Source: Heterocephalus glaber (taxonomy: Eukaryota; Chordata; Mammalia; Rodentia; Bathyergidae). From it: a DNA stretch of 64,000 nt. The stretch covers positions 11,452,632 through 11,516,631 of the forward strand of contig NW_004624781.1 of the NCBI RefSeq assembly GCF_000247695.1, read 5' to 3'. The position numbers were made by a program, and so were the translations under genes. Below the pieces are notes generated by a model. The model was not told the DNA's origin. It ran no database searches and saw only the letters and a program-made list of their open reading frames with translations. Positions 21,139 to 32,800 of the stretch are shown piece after piece; the stretch's first letter is position 1; each line of letters opens with the position of its first letter.

Positions 21139-21959
21139 TTCTGATATATTTGTAAATTCAGGCAGGTTCCAGTCCAACTCTGCCTTCCAGGTGGCTCTTT
21201 GTGGTGACTTCCGTGACTCTGCCATCACCCTTCGGGTGGGGCCACGCAGTTTAACCTTTAGACCATGGTCTCTTTTCTTCCTTAGTGTTCATTCTTGGGG
21301 AATACCCTCTCTAATCCCCAAATATTGGCAACATTAATATCCATATTTTAGCTAAAGTCCAAAGACCTCCCTTGGAAGTGCACAACAGCACTGTTGGCTC
21401 TTCAGCATGAAATGCGTTGGCCACATGGGACCCTTATTTGCCCATGGAGCCTTGACCTATACTGACCATACTCACAATAAGCTGGGCATTTGTTTCCTTG
21501 CTTTTCAGTTTTCCATCTTAATATAGCATCCTGTTTCTAGCTGCTACAGTTGGTAGTTATACTTATTTAAAGAAATCACCCCATGAAAGCTGGGGGTGCA
21601 GGTTGAGAAATGACTATGGGAGGAGGTTGAGAAGGACTTTGACTAATGTATTTCCTTATTTAGCTCCATTTCCAAATTTAGGGAACTCATAAGAAGTATA
21701 ATTGAGTCTCCTACTTATGAAAGTTCTGAGGCAGAATTCCTCCAGAGGAACAGGATAATACCATCTCAGCAATAAAGTGGCTGCAGCAGTGCGGGCACAC
21801 GCTTATTTCCTATACAGTCCCCTGAGCCTGGGTTTATGAGACTGTCCCTTTAGAAGAAGGAGATTTCTATCAAAAGAAGGAAATTTTTTGTTTAGACTGA
21901 GAGTAGTATAATGGGAGAGGGGAAATATAGTCGAGTCTGCTTTGTTGGGCTAGTAATAG
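21139..21959. other. No recognised feature
   Basis: Unique sequence; nothing recognised. Confidence 0.45.
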
Positions 21960-22125
21960 GGCAGTACGTGTATGCACGAGTGTACGTGTGTGTGTAAATC
22001 TAGGTGTAGAGGGTGTGGGTATATGAGTGTGTGAGTGTATGGAATGTATGTGTGACTGTCCATGTGTATAAGCGTTTGCATGTAAGTGTGCACAGGTGAA
22101 CGTGTGTGAGGATGAGTGAGTGTGG
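21960..22125 (+). repeat. Degenerate (TG)n-rich tract
   Basis: About 165 bp of decayed GT-rich sequence (GTGTACGTGTGTGTGTAAATC, GAGTGTGTGAGTGTATGG, GAACGTGTGTGAGGATGAG). The long open frames on the opposite strand here (His/Thr-rich) are by-products of the repeat. Confidence 0.8.
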
Positions 22126-23834
22126 GTTGGGTAAGAGAGAAAACAGCAGCAAATATCACATCTCAGACAAGCTGAAAGGTCTTGCTCAGCCAGCCCATCA
22201 CACACTTGTACTAGGCTGGCCAAATCAGGGTAAGGCCTTTTATTTTTTTGATTTGCTTAATTTTTCTGATGAGGATAACTTCCACACTGAAATTGCAAGT
22301 AAGCTTCCGGAGGTATGGAGGCAGATTCTTTGGTGGGACATGGGAGGCCATCTGCTTGCCCCAAGAACAAAACCTTAGGCCTGAGCTGGCTGTGGGCACC
22401 TGCCCTTTGCTGCCTCTTGGATATCTGGAAGGTGCTGGCTCCCTCTCACCCAGATTCCCATCGTGTATAACCCCGCACTGAGGCACTCACCCTTCCTCCT
22501 GTTAGGTTTTCCTTAGTGGTTACTGTGTTTTTCCATCACATTGTATTTTTAGGTAATAGGTCCATTTAACAGTATCTCATTGGAGCATATATGCAAAGAC
22601 TTGACTATCCAAGCAAGATGTTTTAAGACAACAACTTTATTAAATTCTTGGACTCTGTGTACTGAACATCTTCCACAGGTACATTCTATTCTATTTACAG
22701 TTGATCCTTGTAATTATTCAGCTTTGGCATCTGCTCTAAGTTGAGTATTTGTCTTGGACTGTCCAGAGAGCGAAGCCTTTGCCTGCACTGAGCTTCTTAT
22801 CTGGTAGGGACAGATCCTGATATGTCAGCTCGGAGAAAGGCCGCCCCCTTTTCCTGCTCTACAGATACTTGGCTGAAAAAGAACCCAGACAACAACATGA
22901 AGCTTATGCAATTCACATCTCCTTGTGAAACTCTAAGTCATGGTTAGTAATAGTGGAGGCAGTGACGCTGGTGATGGAATGACAAGCTGGATTGCCTGTT
23001 GGGCACCAGCTACAGTCTGTGGTAATGGCTGCCATGAGTACTGAGTGAAGACGAGGTCCGCAGCCCTTGGCTCCTTGGGAAGGAGCACCGCAGTGATTAT
23101 AGATGCTGCCTCGAACAGGGAGTGGGTTGACATGTGCTTGCTCTCCTTGCCATCAACTTTTTATTTTATTAAAAATGTACTTTTGTTGCCTGAAGACAAC
23201 TTTTGCTCTTAGCAGCTGGGACCATCTGTAACAAGTGACTGATTGATTTCTTCAGTGAGTTTGGAACCCTTGCTGTTCTATTTTCTCTGATTTCTTCTTA
23301 CGGCTCATCTCCTTTTCTTGAATCCCAGTTTCAGAACCCTTTCCCACTGAAACAGTGTTCTCCGGTTGAATCATGCTTTCTGGGAAAGAAAACACCTGAC
23401 AAATTAAATAGTTTCATATTTCTAAAATGTCCATGTCAAAGAACATGCTTCGTGCTGGCCATAGCCCCAGAAGATGAGGTGCTCTTGGTGGAGGAAGATG
23501 CACTGTTGTGAGGTTGAGAGTGTGGCCCTTGTTCTTTCCGCCTGCTTGCGTGAGCACCCTCGCCCTCCCTGAGGGCTCCTTAGTCTATAAGGCTCACCAG
23601 ACTCCTCCAGCTTCCTCAGTCAAAATTGCTGGCCTGGGTCCCTATTCCCTGGGTTAGCTGCAGTCCCAGCAGGTGGTTACCAAGAAAGGGAGAAATGCAG
23701 CGCTCCCTATTAAAGGAAGTGTTCCATGTAAGAGGAGCTCACTGAGATATTATTGAAACATTGGATTTCATATTGTAATACATCTTTGTTCATCCTGTGT
23801 GACACCATACCCCAATTAGAAAATCATACAAATA
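22126..23834. other. No recognised feature
   Basis: Unique sequence with overlapping short frames at 22211-22486; no splice support. Confidence 0.45.
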
Positions 23835-24000
23835 TTGCGTAGATATATTGACCTGGAGATCAATCCATGACATATTATTAAGTAAAATAAAACAAATCAT
23901 GGAATAGTGTGCAAAAAATACATGAGCCTGTACAAACACATATAGAAGTACATATTTAAAGTATGTAAACTAGACTAGAAGAAATTGCATGCATTAAAAG
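23835..24000 (+). mobile_element. L1M/L1ME 3' UTR fragment
   Basis: GACCTGGAGATCAATCCATGACATATTATTAAGTAAAATAAAACAAATCATGGAATAGTGTG resembles the 3' UTR of old L1ME elements (tctccaagatatattgttaagtgaaaaaagcaaggtgcagaacagtgtg). An ID SINE abuts it at 24003. Confidence 0.6.
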
Positions 24001-24002
24001 AT

Positions 24003-24081
24003 GGGCCGGGGACTTAGCTCAGTGGTTCTGCTGCCTGCCTCGAAAGTGCAAGGTCTCGAGTTTGTTCCTCAGTATCCTGGA
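24003..24081 (+). mobile_element. ID-type SINE, diverged copy
   Basis: GGGCCGGGGACTTAGCTCAG, then GGTTCTGCTGCCTGCCTCGA, then GAGTTTGTTCCTCAGTATCC. The B box is damaged (GTTTGTTCC instead of GTTCGATCC) and the A-tail is short (AAGAAAAGA), so it is probably an inactive older member of the GGTTCCGCC group. Confidence 0.85.
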
Positions 24082-25079
24082 AGAAAAGAGATGGATTAGG
24101 GAATTGAAAGATGCCTTCTGACTTTTATTCTATGTACTACTGTGTCTTTTTAAGGTAGTTCGTATCGATTCTGCAATTTAAAGAAAGAATGGTTTAAATT
24201 AATCAAAAGACAACAAAACAAGTCAGACCATAAAACCTTCAGGCCACCGGCCAGATTCAGTTAGCAGATGAAGAAGAACAGAGGATTTCTTATGCTCCTT
24301 GATGACCCCCAATTTCCAGGCATCTGCATGGCTCCTGGATGCACTCCTAGAATGTCATAGGAAAGCTGTCTCCCCTTACAGAGGAAGGAATACCTTCCAG
24401 CCTCCTCCCCATCGGGCCCTGTCCCATGGTCAGCAGAAGGAAGACAAGATGCTGAGAGCTGCATATGGAAATGATGGCTATTTAAAATGATACCAGGGAC
24501 TTCTTTTTAACATTGCTTCCCATGCATGAGCCATTTACTCTCTGTGGTTTTATTTATTCTAGTACAACAACAGATAAACATAAAGAGGGATAGGTCACAG
24601 CAAGGACCACTTTGATTCAGCACTGCTAGTGTTACTGTTTCCAGAAATGGAGCCAGAAAAGAAGGAATCTAGCCCTTTCTCATGTTGAAACCGAATCTAT
24701 TGTGAGCAACTAGCCTTAAAGCAGAGAAGTAGGATGTTCAACAGAATGTGGTATCCCATCAGAATGTACTGATGATATGAAGTGTAAGTTGGATTAAACT
24801 GTGCGTTTTAGGTTTAATACGCAGAGGAATAAATGAATTGGTGCCTGCTCAAATGATTACAACCCAGTAGGGATGGGTTAGATGCCATTTGCTGGCACAC
24901 TTCTTGCTCAGGACAAACCTACCCTACCCAGGGCACTGTAAACCAGGATCTCGGCAAAAGATCCCCTCTGCCTAACAAGATTCCTAGGCCTGGCTGTATG
25001 AGAATGTGTTTGTGTAACGGTGCAGGGCTTTGTATTGTGTCTTTGTACTCACAATGCTGGGAGATGCCAGTGTTGAAAC
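24082..25079. other. No recognised feature
   Basis: Unique sequence; nothing recognised. Confidence 0.45.
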
Positions 25080-25190
25080 TTAATAACAAAGGACTTGGAG
25101 GCGTGGGTACATAGATGGGTTTTTCCAAAGTCACTACAGTGAGTGACTGTTCTGAGATCTGAACCCAGGACTCCTGACTTCTTTGGGTTT
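25080..25190 (-). mobile_element. Possible MIR fragment
   Basis: TTTCCAAAGTCACTACAGTGAGTGACTGTTCTGAGATCTGAACCCAGGACTCCTGAC fits the reverse MIR tRNA-like end (aaggtcacacagctagtaagtggcagagctgggattcgaacccagg). Diverged and partial. Confidence 0.5.
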
Positions 25191-25599
25191 CTTTGGGTTA
25201 AGGACTTATTCCCAGAAGATCCAGTTAAAATACATTGAGAATGTTGGAATAAGGAAAGTGATCAACAGATTGAACCTTTATGCTTATGGGGCTCTTTAGC
25301 CAATAGAGTTTTGATGGTGCACGATAAAAGTGGGAGCAGTGAAGAGGACCAGGTGGGAGCTCAAAGTGAGGCCCCACAGCCTACTACAAGGGACACCAGA
25401 AGAGAAGCAGAGTCAGCGTGAGCCTCACCTCTTCCTGTTGGCTTCAGGCTCCTGTCCTAACAGTGATTAAACCTACCATAAAATTCCCACTGAAGGGAAC
25501 TGTGAATATCCCAACAAAGTGTTAGCTATCTGTTCAAGCGGGACAATTCAAATGAGATGAGTAAGACCCTCCATTTATGTAACAGCTTCATTATTTTAC

Positions 25600-25795
25600 A
25601 AAGTTTTTCTTAGTCTGCACCTCTCATAGTGCTTTCACACTGGAACTTACAGTTTAATGATATGTAAGTGTGAGTTGGTTTCCCTGCTACACTGTTAGTT
25701 TCCTAAAGGCAGCATCAGTGTCTGCCTCATTTTCAGGTGATAAGGAATGACTGGTACTCAGCATATACTGATGTATTAATGAATGGATTTGGGGG
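25600..25795 (+). mobile_element. L2 LINE 3' end
   Basis: CTCATAGTGCTTTCACACTGG, ACACTGTTAGTTTCCTAAAGGCAGCATCAGTGTCTGCCTC, then ACTGGTACTCAGCATATACTGATGTATTAATGAATGGAT follow the L2 3' end, including the terminal TGAATGA-like repeats. Confidence 0.7.
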
Positions 25796-25829
25796 AGTTA
25801 ATACAGAGTTTTTAAAATTCTATTTAGAG

Positions 25830-26238
25830 TACAGACACTCCTCGTTTAATGATCAAGGTTCATGCCAGAGACTAGGTCATTAAATGAATTGGTCGCTAAA
25901 TGATGAATTACATACAGTGTGGACATTACAATATTCAGAACAAAGAAATGGTCAGAGGAAACTCCAACTTGATGACTTTGCTTTATTTGTATAACTCTTC
26001 CGTGCAATACTATAATGTACAATACAACATAAAACTACAGTACTGTACAAACAGCAACAATTACAGTACTGTACGTGGAAGAAGCCACCATAAGGCCATA
26101 CTGCTGCTCATGCGCCTGCGATGTAAATCCCAGTCCAGGTCCTAAGTCCAACTTGCAGGTCCCAAGTCCTTACATCGCATCTCTGGTGAGTCACAGCAGT
26201 CGTTAACTGGACAGGTCATTAAATGAGGAATATCTGCA
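25830..26238. mobile_element. Tigger-like (pogo group) non-autonomous DNA transposon
   Basis: About 409 bp with ~25-bp terminal inverted repeats. The start TACAGACACTCCTCGTTTAA(TGATC) matches the reverse complement of the end, (GACC)…TTAAATGAGGAATATCTGCA, at about 20 of 25 positions. The start lies at a TA, as expected for a Tc1/mariner-pogo element. Inside, TACAGTACTGTAC occurs twice (26036-26048, 26062-26074). No transposase frame remains. Confidence 0.8.
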
Positions 26239-29200
26239 TTGTACTTGTAAATGTGTCACACTTGTAAAATGTAAATGGCGGGAGACTTACAACCTATTCT
26301 TTATTTTTAATCTGCTTGTCCAAATTTGAGTGAATTATGTGTCTATAGATGCATGAGGAGGTAATGATTTATTTAGTATTGATATTGTATTTAAAGTGAA
26401 AATGAAATAATATCATTATTGGTCTATATTAATGAGCTGTAAGTTACTGTTCAGCCATAGATCATCAACTCAAAGCCACCTCCTCCTTACACAATACAAT
26501 CCCTGCCCAATACTGCCTAGCTGCATGGTGGTTGGGTGTATTTCAGATCCTTAGTGAATACTGTTGGATGATGAGAGAATATTTGTTTTTCAGTGTGATT
26601 ATGGTTTAAAAGTAAAAAAGGAAGCATCTTATCTTGCTAAGTTCTCCATAAAAAAAAATAATCACCCAGATGGGAAGGATAAATGAGGTTTTAGTTCCAG
26701 TAGCACGCAGGAGAAAATGGAGAGACTCCTTTGGCATTCGTTCTTTTGATACAGAGGAAAAACACTGGGCACGGTGTTTCGCTCACTAATCTCCATTTCC
26801 CCCATCTCGGAGTAAAGTGGGGATGTGGCCTATTGTAAGCAGAGGCCTTTCACAGACACTGGCTGTGCATCTGTGGGGAGAAGGTGAAGCCAGGTCCAGG
26901 AGTCATTCAGAGGGGACGGATACCTTCCGAGCACTGTGAATGTCAGAAGTGCCCCGCACCTCTCCTAGGGTTTCACTTGGCAGGCAGGCACCCATTGAAA
27001 CTATCTCCCCTGGGATCTCATGGGATTGGAGATCCTGCTCCTTCTCTTACTGGGTGGGATGAGAGCAATGGCCGGTTCATGTAAGGACAGAGACAGATTC
27101 TTTTCACTTTTGAGCCATTGAAAAAAAAAGTCACAAAGAACCTGTCTCAGGCCCTTGGCTCTTCTCCCATGGGTCCCACCTGCTTTGCCATTGTGTCTTT
27201 GTTCTCAGCGAGCCCCAGACACCTGAAATCCAGAACTAGCTGCCTCTTCTCTCTGCTTTGTTTTGTGCCTGAAGTTTACTAGTTGGCAGTTCAGAGCTTG
27301 GGTTTGTGAGGGATCAGCTGTCAGTGAGAGGAATGTGCAGCTCTTATTTAGGGTGAGGTTGGAGCAGTCTGTCTGAATCCTTGCTTGTGTCTGGAAAATG
27401 CTGAGAACTATCACAGCAATATGTGTGCCTGGTGGCCTGGGAATATAGGTGAATCCAAGCAGGGCTCTGTTTGCTAAGGAAGCTATGCTGGGAGTCCAGT
27501 GGGTTTTGCAGCCATGACATATTCTGAGACATACAAAAGGCTAAAAAACGAGCACAGGGAAGCAATTACAAAGAAGAGAGAGGAGGCACAGTACGGTTGC
27601 ATTTTGGGCTATTTTTGCAAAAAAGGAGGAAAACAATGGCTGAATTCAGTGGGATGGGGGAGTTGCCTGAGGGCAGACATAGTCCCCTTCTGGTTACGAA
27701 CATCAGTGCAATCTGGAGACTTACTGGGGAAGGAGTCCGGCCAACCTGTGAGTGCTGATGTTTGTGAGGCGTGCACAGGAGTTTGCGATCAAAACGATTG
27801 TGAATGTGAAAGTTATTACTGCTCAAAAAACACTTTATATCAGGTTAATTATAAGGAGATTCTGTAGTATAATTAGTGTTCTTTCTATGGAGGATTAAGG
27901 GGCTCTCCTAAATGGCCTTTTTGATTGCCTTCTTCCCTTTTTTAATTTCCTCCTTGTCCCTTTTTGATTATCTACCCCACGACCCTCAGGGCTCCTCAAT
28001 GTAATACAATTAAAATAACATTTTTGTGTTAGAGGGTTTTATTTTATGAGCTATTAACCCCCTGCTTGCCTGAAGCCTGCCTTCGAGCCCGCACACCCAC
28101 CCGCCCCAGACACAGCAGTGTGTCTGCAGCCCCGAGGGACCAGTAGGCACCGATGAGGCTGAGACGGCAGGCTGGGCTGTGTGGAGCAGGGGAGAGGGGC
28201 AACCTCAGTTGCAGAGATAACTGGATGCTGATGCCCCAGCAACAGAGAAAGGAAAAAGGAGCCCTCCTGGAAGTGCTCGGCTGGTGTTCCTGTGTCGGAG
28301 GCTGGGTGTATGACCTTGTCCTCCCTCTGCCGCACACTGCCCCGCACACAGTAGGTGCGCAACGCTGGTCCTTAGTGACCCCTCTCAGAACTGTTTACTT
28401 TCCTCGGGTGTGCAATCCCACTACAGCCAGGAATGGAGACGCTTCCACTTGCTTCCCTGTGGGTCCTGCACCCATTCACTCATTGGACTTGCCGTTCGCC
28501 TTTCTTTCCTCCCTGCTCGCCTGGAAGGGTTGGTAAGTGGGAGGGTGGCTCTGAGAAGCAGAATGAATGGACAGGGACAAGTTTGGAGCCAGGTAAGCCT
28601 CGAGTCACATCCCAAAGCTGCCTTGTCCCAAAGCCTTGCTTCTCACCGTTCTCATTTGACCAGAACGTGGACAACTCTGCCTGGAGACTGCTCTTTAAAA
28701 TCTCCTTACATTCACTTATCAGTGGCCCAGTGCAGGACATTTAAAATAGGTTTATTTGAGGGACATAGCCTTTGAGGACTTGCCATGGCCTTTCTCAAAC
28801 GACTGTTAAACCAATCCTTGAGTTAGTAGACACTGAAGAATCTCCCGAGACTTGAGTCACAGTGGTCTCTTCTCAAGAAATTTCCATAGAAAACGGTCAG
28901 AAACCTGACTTAGCCATGCACGAGTTAAATAACAATTGGGCACGATGGCATGGATGACTAAACCACACATGATTAATTGTCCAGCAAACAGCCTGGGTGA
29001 TAAAAACACAGGAAACAAAAGAGAAGAAGACTGTCCAAGCAGGAGAGACAGGGATGGCTACGGTGCTGGCCAAGTTCTCATAAGATAATTAAAAGGACCC
29101 GTTCCAGCTTGGAGAGTGGGACTTCTGAATGTAGTAAGTTAGACTGAAGTCACGTCTATTTTATTGTCACTAATCAGGAAGGCATTTCTCCCTTGGAAAA

Positions 29201-29769
29201 AAATGCTGTTGTTTTCCCAGTTTGATGATACTTGAATGCATATGCTTTACAACTCGCAGAGTAATAGTTGCATAATTTTAGAAGCACCACCTAGACTTGT
29301 AGAATGATCCCAGCACAGGCAGGGCATGCTACAGAGTGACCACAAAGGGGCCGCCAGCACCGGCAGCAGGGAGCAGCATCCAGATGTGCCTCTCTGGGAG
29401 AGTGGCCGGAGGATCTCAGGCACAGTGGGCATGGCAGAGTGATAGGGCCTCACTCGTTCAGACAGCCCACGTCCAACTTCATTAAAAACCTGCACGGCTC
29501 ACATGTCCTCTCAGGCACTGACAGCCTGACAGCGAGTAGGACATGGCCTCTCCTTACAGAGCTCCCCCTACAGAGGGACAGGCCCCAGGCGTGGGAGCTC
29601 CCACCCACCCCTGGATGGGGTGAGGGAGGATTTGAGAGAGGGTGGGCCAAGGTTGCTGAAGGACCAAAAGACTGGGCAGCACACGGGATAGGAGTCCCCA
29701 CGTGAAACAGCAGGGGAAACCTCTGAACCCAGCACAGGAAGCTGAGGCTGCAGCCCGAGCCGAGACCCC
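26239..29769. other. Mostly unique sequence
   Basis: 26490-26575 weakly resembles an L2 3' end (GCATGGTGGTTGGGTGTATTTCAG...TAGTGAATACTGTTGGATGATGAGAG). 27870-28050 is AT-rich with repeated TTTTTGATT and TAAT cores and could be a conserved element. Around 28520-28595 two donor-like sites (GTTG-GTAAGT, CCAG-GTAAGC) lie in GC-rich sequence without a good acceptor. No gene is called. Confidence 0.4.
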
Positions 29770-29985
29770 AGAGCTGGAGCACCTGCGAGTAGAATATGTG
29801 GAGATTAAAATTCCAGCCCTGCCTCTTCCTAACAGGGTTTGTAATAACTCTCAGTGCTTCATTTTCCTCATCTGTGCTAGGGGTAATAACTGCAGCAATC
29901 TCAACAGATGATCCTAAAGAATAAATAAGCCAGCACTGGGAAAGCGTTTGGAATGTTGCCTGACAGAAAAACCCTCAGCAAAAGC
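29770..29985 (+). mobile_element. MIR SINE
   Basis: AAATTCCAGCCCTGCCTCTTCC, TCAGTGCTTCATTTTCCTCATCTGTGCTAGGGGTAATAACTGC, AAAGAATAAATAAGCCAGCACTGGGAAAGCGTTTGGAATGTTGCCTGAC are in MIR order. Confidence 0.75.
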
Positions 29986-30334
29986 TACCGGTGGTAAAAG
30001 TTGCTGTCTGTATTCTGTGTCTGGTAGGGTATTTATTCTTTCAGAATTTAGACCTGTGTGCTTTCCAAGAGAATTTGACATGGCTTACAATAATATGTAG
30101 AGGACCCAAGATAAAAATTCAGCAAATAAACCAGGGTAGGACAAAAACAAGAATGGAAATAATAAAATGCAGCCAGGGGTATAAAGGAAGTGTCCAGATG
30201 GCATATTAGTAGATGTCACACATCTGCCAAGCCACAGGAGACGAACACCTTTACCTTAAAACTATAGTCTATCCATGACAAGGTCAAGGGTTCCAGAGTT
30301 AGATAGACCATCCAGTCTCTAGGTGGCAGAGGTG

Positions 30335-30560
30335 CCCTGCACACGCATACGTACTGCCAACCTTTGGCTTTCTACCGGATTGAGAGCTTGTCTTGGCCCT
30401 TCTTACAGCTCCAAAAACAGCCCCCCCCGCAGCAGTATCTTGCGTATAACAAGCACTCCCAAAATACCTGTACTTCTTGGCGTGGTATTTGCATGGACGA
30501 GTGGCTGTAGACCCGCATTGGGTGGCAAAGTGTCTGCACATACTGTCGTGATAGTCCTGC
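30335..30560. other. CpG-retaining unique patch
   Basis: About nine CpG dinucleotides lie in ~225 bp (ACACGCATACG, TACCGG, CCCGCAG, TGCGTA, GGCGTGG, GACGAG, CCCGCATT, GTCGTG), while the surroundings have very few. Open frames of 80-99 codons exist on both strands, but no product was recognised. A minus-strand donor-like AGGAG-GTAAGT lies at about 30595-30610. It may be an unrecognised exon, a decayed recent insertion, or chance. Confidence 0.35.
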
Positions 30561-30827
30561 CTGGAGTCCTGCCTCAGACCCTAATAACCTCTTGTGCACT
30601 TACCTCCTCATTGTTTGGGTGAGAAACTTCTAGTGCGAATTGTTTGAGAGGATCTATCAGTTATTTTAGTTAGGGAGATTGTTTTGCAAATCGTTTCACT
30701 GGAAAAAGTGCTCAATCAGCCTAGCTTACTTTTCTTTTCCCATCCTTTCCCCTTCTCCAATTCCTGGCCTGACCTGAGGGTGAAAATTGTCAATGAAAAT
30801 GGAATTTACCCTAAATTTTCAAAGAAA

Positions 30828-30830
<3 letters not shown>

Positions 30831-30860
<30 letters not shown>
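30831..30860. repeat. (GT)15 microsatellite
   Basis: Uninterrupted GT repeat of 15 units, likely polymorphic. Confidence 0.95.
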
Positions 30861-30863
<3 letters not shown>

Positions 30864-32300
30864 ATTGTGTCACATCTGTTCATTCAACCAATTCAACAAA
30901 TGCTTTTACATTTCTTTTCAGCAACTTTTCGGCCTCTATATTTATTTAATCCAAAAGTATTACTATTGCTAAAGTGAAACTTCACATAGTAAGCCATGTA
31001 TTTGTGTATAATCATTAGACTTTTTATAAATTCTGGTCTGCATTATCTTCCATGACATCTTTCCTTAGGGAAGAAGTTCTGTGTCCTAAGAAAATGTCTA
31101 TATATTATTATAGTGTTATTAATAAAAACTGAAATTCAATTGTCCACATGCCCTTGAAGACCTCAGCAGCCCAAGGACAAGAGTCTGGGGATCCCAGGGC
31201 TTCTTGAAAGCCAGTTTTATTGCCTCTTAGCAGAGATCTGTTGAGAAGTTGGGCTCAGTGGGCAGCACACCCTATGAACATGTGCAGAATCCCTTGGTTT
31301 CCCATTGCTTGTGGGACATGGAGAGGGAAGGATGGGAGATGGTAAGCAGGATCCTCATGCCTGCTGTTGGAAACATTCCTCCAAGCAAGAAGATCCTCAT
31401 GTACCAAGGGTGTGGTCGTCCATTCCTTCATTCTTTCTGGATGACCGCAGGAAGGACCAGACTGGCCAATAGTGACCAGAGTCCAGCTTTGCTTGAGGGA
31501 CCTGGCATGCAGCTCAGCCTCAGGCGAACAAGGAAGTGAGTCCAGTGTAGCAGCTGAAACAGGGAGGAGCATAAGGAGGTGAAATCCTTGGGTGGGCAGG
31601 GCCTAGAGTCCAGGAGGTCAGGAGGTGACAGGAGCAGAAAGTGGAGCAAAAGTTCTGAGTCTTCACAAAGGCAGAATTCTGCTGGTGACATCAGCTGGTT
31701 CCATGTGGGAGACCCAGTCCCTCAGGGGTTAACAAAGCCAGAAGCAGGTCAGAGAGCTGCAGGTAAGTCCTCTCCACTGAAAAAGCAGGATAGAATATAC
31801 TCTATTTGTATGTATATAAAGAAAAATCTTGTAAGGAATAGTTCACTGCGTGTGTGATTTTTAGCTGCACCTCTGTTTACTGGGTTCTTTTTATGATTTT
31901 ATTTCCTGTCCTTTTTTGGATACTGGAAACCAAGATGTTTTTTAATGACATGTAGCTGATTTCATTCACTGATGTGAATGATAAACCATATATTGGTGAC
32001 ACATTGACATTTTCTTGAAATTTAGAACTTAAAAAAATAGTACTATACATAGCTAAGTGAAAGAAAAGAAACTAGAGACTAGAAGAAAAGGTCAACAGTG
32101 AATAGTGATGACTTGAACTAGTGTCATTTCTTTGATAGATTTTCAGTAGAAAAGGATTAGTATAATGTCACTAATTGTGATCATTTAGACTCTGGAGAGG
32201 CAAACCTATGACAAAATAATTTGCTCAGCCAGTGAATATAGGCATCCTTTGTTGAAACAGTCACTGCATTTCAAAAGAGCTGGTTATGCACCTTCTGTGG
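30861..32300. other. Mostly unique sequence
   Basis: A strong donor-like site, CTGCAG-GTAAGT, lies at 31757-31769 (plus strand) after an open frame starting at 31579. The nearest acceptor candidates (about 31222-31236, CCTCTTAGCAG, and 31720, CCCTCAG) do not make a convincing exon. 32060-32130 may be a scrap of L1ME 3' UTR (AAAGAAACTAGAGACTAGAAG...GGTCAACAGTGAATAGTGATG). Confidence 0.4.
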
Positions 32301-32376
32301 CAGTGGTGGCAAACCCATGGCACAGGTGCCGCAGCAGGCTGTTGTCATTGAAAGCTCTAAAGGTTCGTCATCACTG
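32301..32376. mobile_element. 76-bp hAT-like MITE
   Basis: It starts CAGTGGTGGCAAACC and ends GGTTCGTCATCACTG. The reverse complement of the end (CAGTGATGACGAACC) matches the start at 12 of 15 positions. The CAGTGG... end and 15-bp inverted repeats fit a short non-autonomous hAT element. The flanking octamers (TTCTGTGG, CTTTATAG) agree only partly, so the target duplication is eroded. Confidence 0.6.
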
Positions 32377-32408
32377 CTTTATAGTAATTCTTTAAAATGA
32401 ATCAGCAG

Positions 32409-32495
32409 GGCCAGGATTTAGCTCAGTGGTTCCGCCGCCTGCCTCACAAGTGCAAGGTCCCAAGTTCAATGCCCAGTACCAAAAAAAAAAAAAAA
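32409..32495 (+). mobile_element. ID-type SINE (GGTTCCGCC subfamily)
   Basis: GGCCAGGATTTAGCTCAG, GGTTCCGCCGCCTGCCTCAC, CAAGTTCAATGCCCAGTACC and about 15 A. It is flanked by a perfect 10-bp duplication, GAATCAGCAG (32399-32408 and 32496-32505). Confidence 0.95.
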
Positions 32496-32704
32496 GAATC
32501 AGCAGCTTATGAAGAGTGATCCCCAAAGAGAAGATGCTCTTGCGGGGACAGGTGCTTCTCATCAGAGACAGCCCTTTGCAGAGACAACCTTTTTCAAATT
32601 GCAAAGCCTTTTACTTGTGTTTTAATTTTTTTTAAGTTTAATCCCTGACTCATCTGTTATAGAAGTGTTTCATACGTAATTGTTCCTTTTAAAATAGCCT
32701 TGTA

Positions 32705-32790
32705 GGGCCAGGGATTTAGCTCAGTGGTTTCGCTGCCTGCTGCGCAAGCGCAAGGACCCGAGTTCGATCCCCGGTACCAAAAAAAAAAAA
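32705..32790 (+). mobile_element. ID-type SINE with intact promoter boxes
   Basis: GGGCCAGGGATTTAGCTCAG and GAGTTCGATCCCCGGTACC keep intact tRNA-like A and B boxes for RNA polymerase III, followed by an A-tail. A perfect duplication, TAGCCTTGTA, flanks it (32695-32704, 32791-32800). It lies ~200 bp from the previous ID in the same orientation. The intact boxes and exact duplication suggest a recent copy. Confidence 0.95.
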
Positions 32791-32800
32791 TAGCCTTGTA

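Noticed and set aside
21870..22223. His/Thr-rich open frame (minus strand)
   Set aside because: It is the translation of a decayed GT repeat.
27499..27867. 122-codon open frame with a Cys-rich end (plus strand)
   Set aside because: The CEACTGVC...CECESYYC stretch looks like a small cysteine-rich module, but there is no signal peptide, no splice sites and no known spacing pattern. It is probably chance.
28440..28600. Possible plus-strand exon or CpG-rich promoter
   Set aside because: Two donors but no convincing acceptor, and too few CpGs for an island.
32705..32790. tRNA gene (A and B boxes present)
   Set aside because: The boxes belong to an ID SINE. There is no cloverleaf with a proper acceptor stem, and it carries a poly(A) tail and target duplication.
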